A stretch of 64,000 bases of DNA, from the NCBI RefSeq assembly GCF_030160715.1, contig NZ_BSOW01000004.1:248001-312000 (forward strand). Reading direction: 5' to 3'. The first letter of the stretch is position 1, and each line of letters starts with the position of its first letter. The position numbers were made by a program, and so were the translations under genes. This DNA is from Bradyrhizobium iriomotense. GTDB taxonomy: Bacteria > Pseudomonadota > Alphaproteobacteria > Rhizobiales > Xanthobacteraceae. Positions 49,574-57,675 of the stretch are shown in pieces. The notes beneath the pieces are model-generated. The model did not search any database. It was not told the origin of the DNA and saw nothing but the letters and a program-made list of their open reading frames with translations.

Positions 49574-51055
49574 ATGAAATTGGTGAAGAGCCTCTTGCTC
49601 GGCTCTGCGGCGGGTCTGATCGCCGTGGGCGGAGCACAGGCGGCCGATCTTCCCGTAAAGGCCAAGGCGGTCGAATACGTGAAGATCTGCTCGCTCTACG
49701 GTGCCGGCTTCTACTACATGCCGGGCACTGACACCTGCATCAAGTTCGGTGGTTATCTGCGTGCCGACACTACGGTCGGTGCAGGCGACTATTCGTTCCA
49801 GGCAGGCGCGAACCAGGGTTCGAACAACCGTCTGACCAACTACTGGTTCAGCCGCGCTCGTATGGACTTCACCGTCGATACGCGCACTGCGACCGAGTAC
49901 GGCGTGGTTCGCACCTACGCGGATATGGTGTTCACCTGGACGTCTAACGCAGTCACCGGCAGCAACCCGTCGGCGCAAGGGGCCTCGGACGGTTCCGCCT
50001 CGCTCGGCCTCTACCATGCATTCATCCAGTTCGCCGGCTTCACCTTCGGCCGTACGGTCTCGATCTTCGACGCTCCGTGGCAGAGCTATCCGGCGGGTGG
50101 TCCCGACCACATTCCGGGCGGCAGCAACAACGTGAACGGCATCAACCAGGTTGCCTATACGGCTGACTTCGGCCAGGGCATCACCGGTTCGGTGGCGTTG
50201 CAGGACATGACGACGGCGACAAACGGCCAGTCGAATCTCTGGAACGTGTCGTCGGGTACCGCCGCTCAGTTCGTGACGGGCGTCTACGGTGCCAACGATT
50301 GGGGTGGCACGCGTTCTCCCGACATCGTCGGTGCGATCCGCGTCGACCAGGCCTGGGGTCTGGCCCAGATCTCGGTTGCCGCGCATGACATCCATTCCGC
50401 TTACTACGGCGCGACCGAGGTGACCGGTCACCCTGGCGACAAGTGGGGCTGGGCTGTTCAGGGTGCGTTGACGATCAAGAACATCCCGACCGGGCCTGGC
50501 GACAGCATCAACCTGCAGGCCGTCTACACGGATGGTGCAAGCCGCTACAACTTCCAGAGCCTGTTCCCGCAGAGCTTCTTCATGTTCAGCGGCAGCGGCA
50601 CCGGCGCGTATCAGAGCACCGGCTTCGCCGGCATTGCTGACGGCGTTTTCGGCACCGGTACTGGCATCGACACCGTCAAGACCTGGGGCTTCCGCGGCGG
50701 CTATACCCACAACTGGAGCCCGAACTGGGCGAGCGCCATCTACGGTGGCTATGCTCAGCTGAAGTACGGCGATACGGGCAAGGCCCTGATCTGCACGAAC
50801 TTCGCTGCGATCGCAGTGGCCGGTTCGACCTGTAACCCGGACTTCAACTTCGCGGTTATCGGTGTGAACACCGTGTGGACCCCGGTCAAGAACCTGGCGT
50901 TCACTGCGGATGTGAACTGGACCCATCTGGACCAGAAGTATTCGGGTGCCATCGTGAGCCCGGGCATTGCGGCCGCTGCCAAGCCGGCAGCCGTGTATGA
51001 GCTGAAGGACCAGAACTCGGTGAGCGCGCTCTTCCGCGCTCAGCGTAACTTCTAA
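49574..51055 (+). CDS. Outer-membrane porin, Rhizobiales type
   Basis: A 493-residue general porin. The signal peptide is residues 1-23 (ending GGAQA), followed by the typical ADLPVKAKAVEYVKICSLYGAGFYYMPGTDTC stretch (here as two parts), containing a Cys pair of the family, and alternating beta-strand pattern to a final aromatic RNF terminus that fits Bam recognition. Length is typical for Bradyrhizobium porins. GGAGG precedes the ATG by six bases. A strong terminator follows. Confidence 0.92.
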   Translation: MKLVKSLLLGSAAGLIAVGGAQAADLPVKAKAVEYVKICSLYGAGFYYMPGTDTCIKFGGYLRADTTVGAGDYSFQAGANQGSNNRLTNYWFSRARMDFTVDTRTATEYGVVRTYADMVFTWTSNAVTGSNPSAQGASDGSASLGLYHAFIQFAGFTFGRTVSIFDAPWQSYPAGGPDHIPGGSNNVNGINQVAYTADFGQGITGSVALQDMTTATNGQSNLWNVSSGTAAQFVTGVYGANDWGGTRSPDIVGAIRVDQAWGLAQISVAAHDIHSAYYGATEVTGHPGDKWGWAVQGALTIKNIPTGPGDSINLQAVYTDGASRYNFQSLFPQSFFMFSGSGTGAYQSTGFAGIADGVFGTGTGIDTVKTWGFRGGYTHNWSPNWASAIYGGYAQLKYGDTGKALICTNFAAIAVAGSTCNPDFNFAVIGVNTVWTPVKNLAFTADVNWTHLDQKYSGAIVSPGIAAAAKPAAVYELKDQNSVSALFRAQRNF

Positions 51056-51079
51056 GATCCGGTCTGTTGGCCTGACAGA

Positions 51080-51110
51080 GCCCCCGGCGGGAGACCGCCG
51101 GGGGCTTTTT
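51080..51110 (+). terminator. Intrinsic terminator of the porin gene
   Basis: An 11-bp stem, GCCCCCGGCGG / CCGCCGGGGGC with GAGA loop, is followed by TTTTT. It begins 25 bases after the porin stop. Confidence 0.9.
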
Positions 51111-51115
51111 CTTGG

Positions 51116-51316
51116 TCGTTTTTCTTGCTGGTTTTTTCAGCTGCTGGTCTTCGCAAATGAGGCCTTTGGCAAAAGAAACGAAGACGAGCCATGCGATTCA
51201 TTCGCCCTGATATTTATTTACTTACCTGATTTACTCAGCTATGTTCCGACCCAGCCGAAAGGTTAAACCGACGGCTGTTGAACGAACGGTTCCTGGCTTG
51301 ATGCTAGGCCTCCAGA
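51116..51316 (+). ncRNA. Candidate small RNA between porin and gcrA (tentative)
   Basis: After the porin terminator there is an AT-rich stretch and then a short segment ending in a second, independent + strand terminator (51317-51346), with no gene in between. A short RNA starting near 51200-51245 would explain it. The exact start is unknown, and the hairpin may simply be shared by gcrA. Confidence 0.25.
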
Positions 51317-51346
51317 ACCTCCGGCAGTGCCCTGCCGGAGGTTTTT
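51317..51346 (+). terminator. Second intrinsic hairpin, between porin and gcrA
   Basis: An 11-bp stem, ACCTCCGGCAG / CTGCCGGAGGT with loop TGCC, followed by TTTTT on the + strand. On the minus strand it lies 16 bases past the gcrA stop, but with only a weak T-run there. Confidence 0.7.
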
Positions 51347-51361
51347 GGTTTGCACCCTTCG

Positions 51362-51844
51362 TCAGCCGCGCACGAGGCGCGCGCGCCCGTTCGGCCTGTA
51401 GGCGAGGCGCGCGTGGCCCGTGCAATAGGACTGGCCGTCGGGCGAGGCGTTGCCGCAGAAGCAGAAATCGTCCGCGCCCGGTGTCGAGATCGGCCAGCGG
51501 CAGCGGTTCTCTGACAATTCGAGCAGCGAGCAGCGGTTGGTCTCGTCGATCGGCGCGTGCGCGAGCGGCGTTTCGGCCTCGTCATAGATCGCGTCGAGCA
51601 TTTCATATTGCAGCCTGCGAAGGGTCCTCAGGGCGCGCGCGGTGCTCTTATCCACGCTCCGCTCTTCCCGCTTCGGGCCGCGGGTCAGATTGAGGCGGCT
51701 GAGCTTGCCGATGACGGCGTTGCGGCTGACGCCGATATCGGCGGCGATCTCGCGGCAGGACAGGCCGGCGTGAAAATGGCTTTTCAAAAGTTCGATGCGC
51801 TCGTTGGTCCAGGTCGCAGCGGAAGTCGGTGAAGTAGCAGGCAT
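51362..51844 (-). CDS. gcrA: Cell-cycle regulator GcrA
   Basis: A 160-residue alphaproteobacterial regulator that works with sigma70 at promoters methylated by CcrM (GANTC). The N-terminal helix-turn-helix is WTNERIELLKSHFHAGLSCREIAADIGVSRNAVIGKLSRL (split here over residues 12-51). The C-terminal part has the Cys-rich block CRWPISTPGADDFCFCG typical of GcrA. ATG at 51844 is preferred over GTG at 51919. It follows a small RHH-like gene on the same strand. Confidence 0.92.
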   Translation of the reverse strand: MPATSPTSAATWTNERIELLKSHFHAGLSCREIAADIGVSRNAVIGKLSRLNLTRGPKREERSVDKSTARALRTLRRLQYEMLDAIYDEAETPLAHAPIDETNRCSLLELSENRCRWPISTPGADDFCFCGNASPDGQSYCTGHARLAYRPNGRARLVRG

Positions 51845-51915
51845 GTTGTGACGGTCCCAGGTTCTAAAATCGACCACGCCGTCCGAAGCCTTCCGCTTTG
51901 CGTGTTCCTTAGGCC

Positions 51916-52113
51916 TCACGTCCTGCCATTGTCGCGAATCGACAAAAGTCCGTCCTTGATGGCCAGACGGATGCCTTCCTCGATCAATGTCCGCGCGACG
52001 CCGGGAACGCTGGTGCCGTGGGTGCCCTGTCTCACCAGTTTTTCGAGATACGTGATGGTCGAGAGCGCCAAGGTTACGGGAATGCGGTCAGTCTCGGCTT
52101 TTTCGGTGGCCAT
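51916..52113 (-). CDS. Small CopG/RHH-like protein
   Basis: A 65-residue protein (MATEKAETDRIPVTLALSTI ... GVARTLIEEGIRLAIKDG). A beta strand followed by two helices fits the ribbon-helix-helix pattern of DNA-binding proteins; the lack of a basic strand is a caution. It lies immediately before gcrA on the same strand and looks conserved in Bradyrhizobium. Function unknown. Confidence 0.6.
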   Translation of the reverse strand: MATEKAETDRIPVTLALSTITYLEKLVRQGTHGTSVPGVARTLIEEGIRLAIKDGLLSIRDNGRT

Positions 52114-52313
52114 GACGCAAACGCTAGCCTCTTACTCGGGTACATAAAAGTAACGATAAAGACTCTATTTAGGTTTGGTCGTAGGAGTCAAATCCGGATC
52201 AGGCCGGTGCTTCAGGCCTTTGGAATCACTAGTAAATTTGGCGCACGGCGGCGCGCCGCGCGGCTTTCGCCGGCGACAGAGGTCGGGCTACGAGAGAGGA
52301 AAGGCGACGTGCG

Positions 52314-53255
52314 CTAGCCGTGCACGAGCGATTTCTCGATCATGCAATGGATGCCTTTTGAGCCGTTGACGGTCTGCGTCACCCGCAGATCCGCAGCCAG
52401 GCTGCACAGCGTGTAGGCGTCCTCGCGCGAGAGGTTTCGCTTCTCGCCCAGGAGCGTGATCATGTCGCGCAGCGCGCGTACCACGCATTGGTCGAGGTCC
52501 GGGTCCATCGCCATGGTCATGTAGTGCGAGGCCGTCTCCGCGCGCGGGTAGGCGAGCTTCATGTCCTTGCGCAGCGTCAGGCGGAAGCGGCCTTGCAGCG
52601 CGGTCTCGATCGCGGTGACGCAGACCTCGCCGTCGCCCTGCACGCCATGGCCGTCGCCGCAGGAGAACAGCGCGCCCGGCACGAACACCGGCAGATAGAG
52701 CGTGGCGCCCGCACCGAGCTCCTTGTTGTCGAGATTGCCGCCCATCGCGCGCGGGATCAGCGAGGAGATGCGGCCCCAGGCGGGCGGCGGCGCGACGCCC
52801 ATCACGCCGAAGAACGGCTTGAGCGGCAGGTCGAGGCCCCAGGGCATGCGGCCGACCATCCGCGTCAGATCGAGCGGGATGTTGAGGATGCGCGTCTCGT
52901 GGAAATCGTCGGGCAGGGTGCCCGAGAGCGGCTTGATCAGATTCCAGCCCCAATCCTGCCGCGGCGTGACGTCGAGGATATGGACCTCGAGCACGTCGCC
53001 GGGCTCGGCGCCGTTCACGGCGATCGGGCCGGTGAGAATGTGGCCGGGCAGCATGCGCTCGGACTTCGCATGAACCTCGAACAGCTCCGGCGGAATATGA
53101 AACTGCTTGCGATCGGGCACAACGTCCGGCCCGCCGCTGATGGTGTCGACCGTCACCTCGTCGCCGCTCTCGATGGCAAGGACCGGCTTCAGCTTCGCCT
53201 CGAAGAAGCCCCAATGGCAGGTTTCGGGGCTGGATTGCAGGTGGTGATGGGTCAT
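52314..53255 (-). CDS. Acetamidase/formamidase family protein
   Basis: A 313-residue member of the FmdA_AmdA family, which hydrolyses short amides to ammonia. The conserved stretch GDVLEVHILDVTPRQDWGWN, GVMGVAPP and the metal-site region GDGHGVQGDGEVC are present. Two His near the N-terminus (MTHHHLQSS) precede the fold. The physiological amide is unknown. It stands alone, followed upstream by a degenerate repeat. Confidence 0.88.
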   Translation of the reverse strand: MTHHHLQSSPETCHWGFFEAKLKPVLAIESGDEVTVDTISGGPDVVPDRKQFHIPPELFEVHAKSERMLPGHILTGPIAVNGAEPGDVLEVHILDVTPRQDWGWNLIKPLSGTLPDDFHETRILNIPLDLTRMVGRMPWGLDLPLKPFFGVMGVAPPPAWGRISSLIPRAMGGNLDNKELGAGATLYLPVFVPGALFSCGDGHGVQGDGEVCVTAIETALQGRFRLTLRKDMKLAYPRAETASHYMTMAMDPDLDQCVVRALRDMITLLGEKRNLSREDAYTLCSLAADLRVTQTVNGSKGIHCMIEKSLVHG

Positions 53256-53285
53256 GGGTCAGGTCCAGTCTTTTTCATTCGTTTT

Positions 53286-53372
53286 CATCGGGACGCGGGC
53301 TTGACCCGGCAATCCATCCTCTTTCAAGAAGATTTCTGAAGATGGATCGGGCCGTCAAGGTCCGCGCATCGA
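53286..53372. repeat. Degenerate repeat, family C variant
   Basis: It shares GCGGGCTTGACCCGGCAATC and ATCCATCCTCT with the variant at 29397 and shows a partial inverted copy (GATGGATCGGGCCGTCAAGG). It lies upstream of the DUF218 gene. Confidence 0.5.
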
Positions 53373-53402
53373 TAGGCTCGATGGTCCCAAAGCGAGGCTC
53401 CC

Positions 53403-54206
53403 CTGTTATTCGTCCTGTCCAAGACGCTCGGCGTCGCGTTGCTGCCGATCAACTTCCTGGTCGAGCTCGGCATTCTTTCGCTCATTCTGATGGCGACGCG
53501 CTTTGCGCGGGCCGGCCGCAGGCTTGCGGTCGCCGTGCTGGTCATCCTGTCGCTGGTGGCGTTTTCTCCGTTGGGCAAGCTCCTGCTGTATCCGCTGGAA
53601 TCGCGCTTCCCGCAGTGGGATGCCTCGCGCGGTGCGCCCGACGGCATCATCGTGCTCGGCGGCTCCGTCGACCCTGACCTGTCGGCGGCGCATCATACGG
53701 CTGTCGTCGCTCATGCGGCCGACCGCATGCTGGCGCCAGCCGCCCTCGCACGGCGCTACCCGAATGCCCGCATCGTCTTCACCGGTGGCACCGCCAATTT
53801 GATCTCCACCGATGCCAAGGAGGCCGACTACGCGGCGCCGATCCTGGAGAATCTTGGCATCGCCAAGGAGCGTCTGATCGTGGAGCGCGACTCGCGCAAC
53901 ACCTATGAGAACGCGATCTTCACCAAGCAGCTGGTCGCGCCGAAGCCGGGCGAGCGCTGGCTGCTGGTGACATCGGCATACCACATGCCGCGCTCGATGG
54001 GGATCTTCCGCAAGGCCGGGTTCGACGTCGAGGCCTATCCCGTGGACTTTCGGATGGGCGGCCGCGAGGACCTCTTCATCTTCACCAATATGGGCACCGA
54101 CGGGCTCGTCCGAACCGACCTCGCTATGCGCGAATGGATCGGGCTTCTCGCCTACCGTCTGATGGGCCGCACCGGCGAGTTGCTTCCCGGGCCGGCCAGG
54201 GACTAG
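53403..54206 (+). CDS. YdcF/ElyC-like DUF218 membrane protein
   Basis: A protein of about 267 residues. Two membrane helices lead to a DUF218 domain (PDGIIVLGGSVDPDL, FTGGTANLISTDAKEADY, ERDSRNTYENA, LVTSAYHMPRSMGIFRKAG). Related ElyC/YdcF proteins affect cell-envelope or polyprenol-linked precursors. The family's usual opening, FVLSKTLGVALLPINF, is encoded from a CTG at 53403 with GAGG upstream, and no ATG is in frame. The nearest standard start, TTG at 53439, would cut the first helix. The next gene starts 51 bases later. Confidence 0.72.
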   Translation: MLFVLSKTLGVALLPINFLVELGILSLILMATRFARAGRRLAVAVLVILSLVAFSPLGKLLLYPLESRFPQWDASRGAPDGIIVLGGSVDPDLSAAHHTAVVAHAADRMLAPAALARRYPNARIVFTGGTANLISTDAKEADYAAPILENLGIAKERLIVERDSRNTYENAIFTKQLVAPKPGERWLLVTSAYHMPRSMGIFRKAGFDVEAYPVDFRMGGREDLFIFTNMGTDGLVRTDLAMREWIGLLAYRLMGRTGELLPGPARD

Positions 54207-54257
54207 AACGGACGACAAGAGCGCGGCGCAGGATCGCCGCGCTCCCGGGAGGACGTC

Positions 54258-55040
54258 ATGCAGCAAGACAGCGCTGAGCCGATTGATCTCGCCGGCATCG
54301 TGGCCGACCTCAACACCCTGCTGCGGCTGAAGACGACAGTGATCGGCATGAAGCTGTTTGCGCGCGTTGCGGACATGGAGGCGATTCCGAAGATCCGGCG
54401 GCCGAGCGCCGTTCACACCACCGACCAGATCGTCAGCATGGCCTCGCGGCTCGGCTGGACCGTCGGCATCACCGCCGACGATCTCGTAGGCAACCAATGC
54501 CGCGCGGTGATCGGGCTGGCGCCGCAGGATGAGAAATGGCTTGCGGGCGAGAGCTATGTCGGCGTGTGGCATGGCACGGCCGAGGACGCGCGCAAGCGCC
54601 AGGAGGCGCTCGACGTAGTGCCGTTCGGACAATACCAGGCGCTTGCGGTGAGCCCGCTCGTGAGCGGCCGGCTCGATCCGCCCGACATCTGTCTCGTCTA
54701 CGCGACGCCGGGGCAGATGATCATCCTGATCAACGGGCTGCAATATACCGGCTACAAGAAGTTCGAATGGGGCGTGGTCGGCGAGACCGCCTGCGCGGAT
54801 TCCTGGGGGCGGGCGCTGAAAACCGGCGAGCCCAGCCTGTCCTTGCCATGCTATGCCGAACGGCGCTATGGCGGCGTGCCGGACGAGGAGATGCTGATGG
54901 CGCTGAGCCCGGCGCATCTCGCCAAGGCGATCACGGGCATGAAGGCGCTGGCGAAAAACGGCCTGCGTTATCCGATCCCGCCCTATGGAATTCAAAGCGA
55001 CGTCCGTGCCGGCATGGGCGTGAGTTACGGAAAGAAGTAG
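54258..55040 (+). CDS. DUF169-family protein
   Basis: A 260-residue protein of the DUF169 family, found in bacteria and archaea without an assigned function. Typical features include the TTDQIVSMASRLGWTVGIT and CRAVIGLAPQ blocks and the PLVSGRLDPPDICLVYATPGQM strand. It has no signal peptide or membrane segment. GGGAGGA precedes the ATG by six bases. It is upstream of the two saccharopine-dehydrogenase-like genes, from which it is separated by a family A repeat. Confidence 0.75.
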   Translation: MQQDSAEPIDLAGIVADLNTLLRLKTTVIGMKLFARVADMEAIPKIRRPSAVHTTDQIVSMASRLGWTVGITADDLVGNQCRAVIGLAPQDEKWLAGESYVGVWHGTAEDARKRQEALDVVPFGQYQALAVSPLVSGRLDPPDICLVYATPGQMIILINGLQYTGYKKFEWGVVGETACADSWGRALKTGEPSLSLPCYAERRYGGVPDEEMLMALSPAHLAKAITGMKALAKNGLRYPIPPYGIQSDVRAGMGVSYGKK

Positions 55041-55045
55041 ACGTC

Positions 55046-55128
55046 GTCATTGCGAGGAGTGAAGCGACGAAGCAATCCAGGAAGTCGCCTGGTCAAGATC
55101 TGGATTGCTTCGCTTCGCTCGCAATGAC
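55046..55128. repeat. Palindromic intergenic repeat, family A (copy 3)
   Basis: The arms GTCATTGCGAGGAGTGAAG and TTCGCTTCGCTCGCAATGAC enclose AGCAATCCAG...TGGATTGCT. It lies between the DUF169 gene and the first reductase gene. Confidence 0.8.
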
Positions 55129-55149
55129 GGCTCAAATTGAGGACGCACT

Positions 55150-56331
55150 ATGAGTTCATCGCCGAAATTCGACATCGTCGTCTATGGCGCGACCGGTTTC
55201 ACCGGCCAGCTCGTCGCCGAATATCTGGCCGCGCATTACAAGGACGACAAGGCGCTGAAATGGGCGATGGCTGGCCGCAGCCTCGACAAGCTGAAATCCG
55301 TGCGCGATGCGATTGGCGCGCCCAGTGACACGCCGCTGATCGTCGCGGATGCCTCTGATCCGGCCTCGCTGAAGGCGATGGTCGAAGAGACCAAGATCGT
55401 GATCACCACCGTCGGTCCGTATCAGCTCTATGGCGGCGACCTGCTCGCGGCCTGCGTCGCCTCCGGCACCGACTATATCGATCTCTGCGGCGAGCCGGTG
55501 TGGATGCGGCAGATGATCGACAAGCACGAGGCCGCCGCGAAGGCGAGCGGCGCGCGTATCGTATTCTCCTGCGGATTCGATTCCGTGCCGTTCGAGTTAG
55601 GGGCGTTCTTCGTGCAGGAGGAAGCCAAGCGCGTGTTTGGCGAGCCCGCCGCGCGCGTGAAGGGCCGCGTGCGCGCCATGCGCGGCACGCTCTCCGGCGG
55701 CACCGCGGCGAGCGCCAAGGCGACCTTCGATGCGGTCGCCAAGGACATGAGCCTCGTCGCGATCCTGAACGATCCGTTCGCACTGACGCCTGGATTCACC
55801 GGCCCGAAGCAGCCGAAGGGCAACCGTCCGGCCTATGAGGAGGATCTGCAATCCTGGGCGGCGCCGTTCATGATGGCGCTGATCAACACGCGCAACGTCC
55901 ATCGCTCCAACATGCTGATGGGTTTTCCGTTCGGACAGGACTTCGTCTACGACGAGATGGTCCTGACCGGTGCCGGCGAGAAGGGCGAGGCCAACGCCAA
56001 ACTCGTGGTGGCCGCGAACACGGAGAAGACCGGCCCCAACGCGCCGAAGCCGGGCGAGGGACCCTCGAAGGAGGAACGCGAGAACGGCCTCTTCAATCTG
56101 CTCTATGTTGCGATCGCGCCCGACGGCCGCCAGGTCCGCGCCGGCGTCACCGGCGACCGCGATCCCGGCTACGGCTCGACCTCCAAGATGATCTCCGAAT
56201 GCGCGATCTGCCTGTTGCGCGACACGCCTGATGTTGCGGGCGGCTTCTGGACCCCGGGCGCAGCGATGCAGCATAAGCTGATCAAACGGCTCGAGGCGCA
56301 CGCGGGGCTGACGTTCAGGGTGGAGAGCTAA
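55150..56331 (+). CDS. Saccharopine-dehydrogenase-like NADP-binding reductase, copy 1
   Basis: A 393-residue protein of the trans-acting enoyl reductase/saccharopine dehydrogenase-like family. The N-terminal Rossmann motif GATGFTGQL (residues 14-22) binds the nicotinamide cofactor. Further conserved segments are VGPYQLYGGDLLAACVASGTDYIDLCGE (split) and SCGFDSVPFELGAFF. In mycobacteria relatives act in polyketide-lipid reduction; here the substrate is unknown. A closely related gene follows, sharing an identical 134-base tail. Confidence 0.8.
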   Translation: MSSSPKFDIVVYGATGFTGQLVAEYLAAHYKDDKALKWAMAGRSLDKLKSVRDAIGAPSDTPLIVADASDPASLKAMVEETKIVITTVGPYQLYGGDLLAACVASGTDYIDLCGEPVWMRQMIDKHEAAAKASGARIVFSCGFDSVPFELGAFFVQEEAKRVFGEPAARVKGRVRAMRGTLSGGTAASAKATFDAVAKDMSLVAILNDPFALTPGFTGPKQPKGNRPAYEEDLQSWAAPFMMALINTRNVHRSNMLMGFPFGQDFVYDEMVLTGAGEKGEANAKLVVAANTEKTGPNAPKPGEGPSKEERENGLFNLLYVAIAPDGRQVRAGVTGDRDPGYGSTSKMISECAICLLRDTPDVAGGFWTPGAAMQHKLIKRLEAHAGLTFRVES

Positions 56332-56360
56332 GCTCGAGGCCGTTGCAGGAAACCCTATCA

Positions 56361-57536
56361 GTGTCGTCGAAGTTCGACATCGTCGTCTACGGCGCAACCG
56401 GATACACCGGGCAGCTCGTCGCCGAGTACATCGCCGCGCAATACGCGGGCGACAGCACGCTAACATGGGCGATGGCCGGGCGAAACAGGGACAAGCTCGC
56501 GTCGGTTCGCGACGCGATCGGCGCACCCGGCGAGACACCGCTCATCGTTGCCGATGCGTCCGAGCCTGGGTCGTTGCGCGCGATGGTCGACCAAGCCAAG
56601 CTGGTGATCACCACCGTCGGTCCTTACCAGCTCTACGGCTCTGATCTGCTCGCCGCCTGCGTCGACACGGGCACCGACTATATGGACCTCTGCGGCGAGC
56701 CGATCTGGCTGAAGCAGATGATCGACAGGCACGAGGCGCAGGCCAAATCGAATGGCGCGCGCATCATGGTCTCCTGCGGTTTCGACTCGGTGCCGTTCGA
56801 GCTCGGTGCGTTCTTCGTACAGGAGCAAGCCAGGCGCGCGTTCGGCGCGCCGGCGCCGCGCGTCAAGGGCCGCGTCCGCGATATCAGTTGGAAGTTCTCC
56901 GGCGGTACCTCGGCGAGCGCGAGGATCACCTTCGAGGCAGTTGCGCAGGATCTCAGCCTGGTCTCGATCCTCAAAAATCCCTTTGCATTCACGCCCGGCT
57001 TTGAAGGTCCGAAACAGCCGCGCGGCAACAAGCCCGTCTTCGAGGAGGACCTACAATCCTGGGCCGCGCCATTTGCGATGGCAACTCTCAACACCCGCAA
57101 CGTCCATCGTTCCAACATGCTGATGGGCTTTCCGTATGGCAGGGACTTCGTCTACGACGAGATGGTGCTGACGGGCGCGGGCGAGGAAGGGCAGGCCAAC
57201 GCGAAGCGCGTGATGGTTGCAAACAGCGAAAAGACCGGCCCCGAAGCTCTCAAGCCCGGTGAGGGCCCGTCAAAGGAAGAGCGCGGCAACGGTCATTACG
57301 ATCTGCTCTATGTTGCGATCGCCCCTGACGGTCGTCAGATCCGCGCCGCCATCGAGGGCGATCTCGATCCCGGCTACGCATCGACTGCGAAGATCATCTC
57401 CGAATGCGCGATCTGCCTGTTGCGCGACACGCCTGATGTTGCGGGCGGCTTCTGGACCCCGGGCGCAGCGATGCAGCATAAGCTGATCAAACGGCTCGAG
57501 GCGCACGCGGGGCTGACGTTCAGGGTGGAATCGTAG
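56361..57536 (+). CDS. Saccharopine-dehydrogenase-like NADP-binding reductase, copy 2
   Basis: A 391-residue paralogue of the upstream gene, with the same blocks (GATGYTGQL, VGPYQLYGSDLLAAC, SCGFDSVPFELGAFF) and the same length. Its last 134 coding bases before the final codons (57396-57529) are identical to the paralogue's (56191-56324), while the rest differs clearly. GTG at 56361 is chosen because AGGA lies nine bases upstream and the protein then aligns with copy 1; TTG at 56343 would add six residues. Confidence 0.78.
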   Translation: MSSKFDIVVYGATGYTGQLVAEYIAAQYAGDSTLTWAMAGRNRDKLASVRDAIGAPGETPLIVADASEPGSLRAMVDQAKLVITTVGPYQLYGSDLLAACVDTGTDYMDLCGEPIWLKQMIDRHEAQAKSNGARIMVSCGFDSVPFELGAFFVQEQARRAFGAPAPRVKGRVRDISWKFSGGTSASARITFEAVAQDLSLVSILKNPFAFTPGFEGPKQPRGNKPVFEEDLQSWAAPFAMATLNTRNVHRSNMLMGFPYGRDFVYDEMVLTGAGEEGQANAKRVMVANSEKTGPEALKPGEGPSKEERGNGHYDLLYVAIAPDGRQIRAAIEGDLDPGYASTAKIISECAICLLRDTPDVAGGFWTPGAAMQHKLIKRLEAHAGLTFRVES

Positions 57537-57560
57537 GCGAGGTACGTGCCCCAATCACGT

Positions 57561-57664
57561 TGTCATCGCCCGGCTCCGACCGGGCGATCCAGTATTCCAG
57601 AGACAGTGGTGATTGAGCCGAGAGGCTGCGGCGTACTGGATGCCCCGCTTTCGCGGGACATGAC
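57561..57664. repeat. Intergenic repeat, family C (copy)
   Basis: It begins TGTCATCGCCCGGCTCCGAC, then CCGGGCGATCCAGTA, later CGGCGTACTGGATGCCCC and GCTTTCGCGGGACATGAC. It lies between convergent genes. Confidence 0.7.
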
Positions 57665-57675
57665 AGTGTTCCTCG

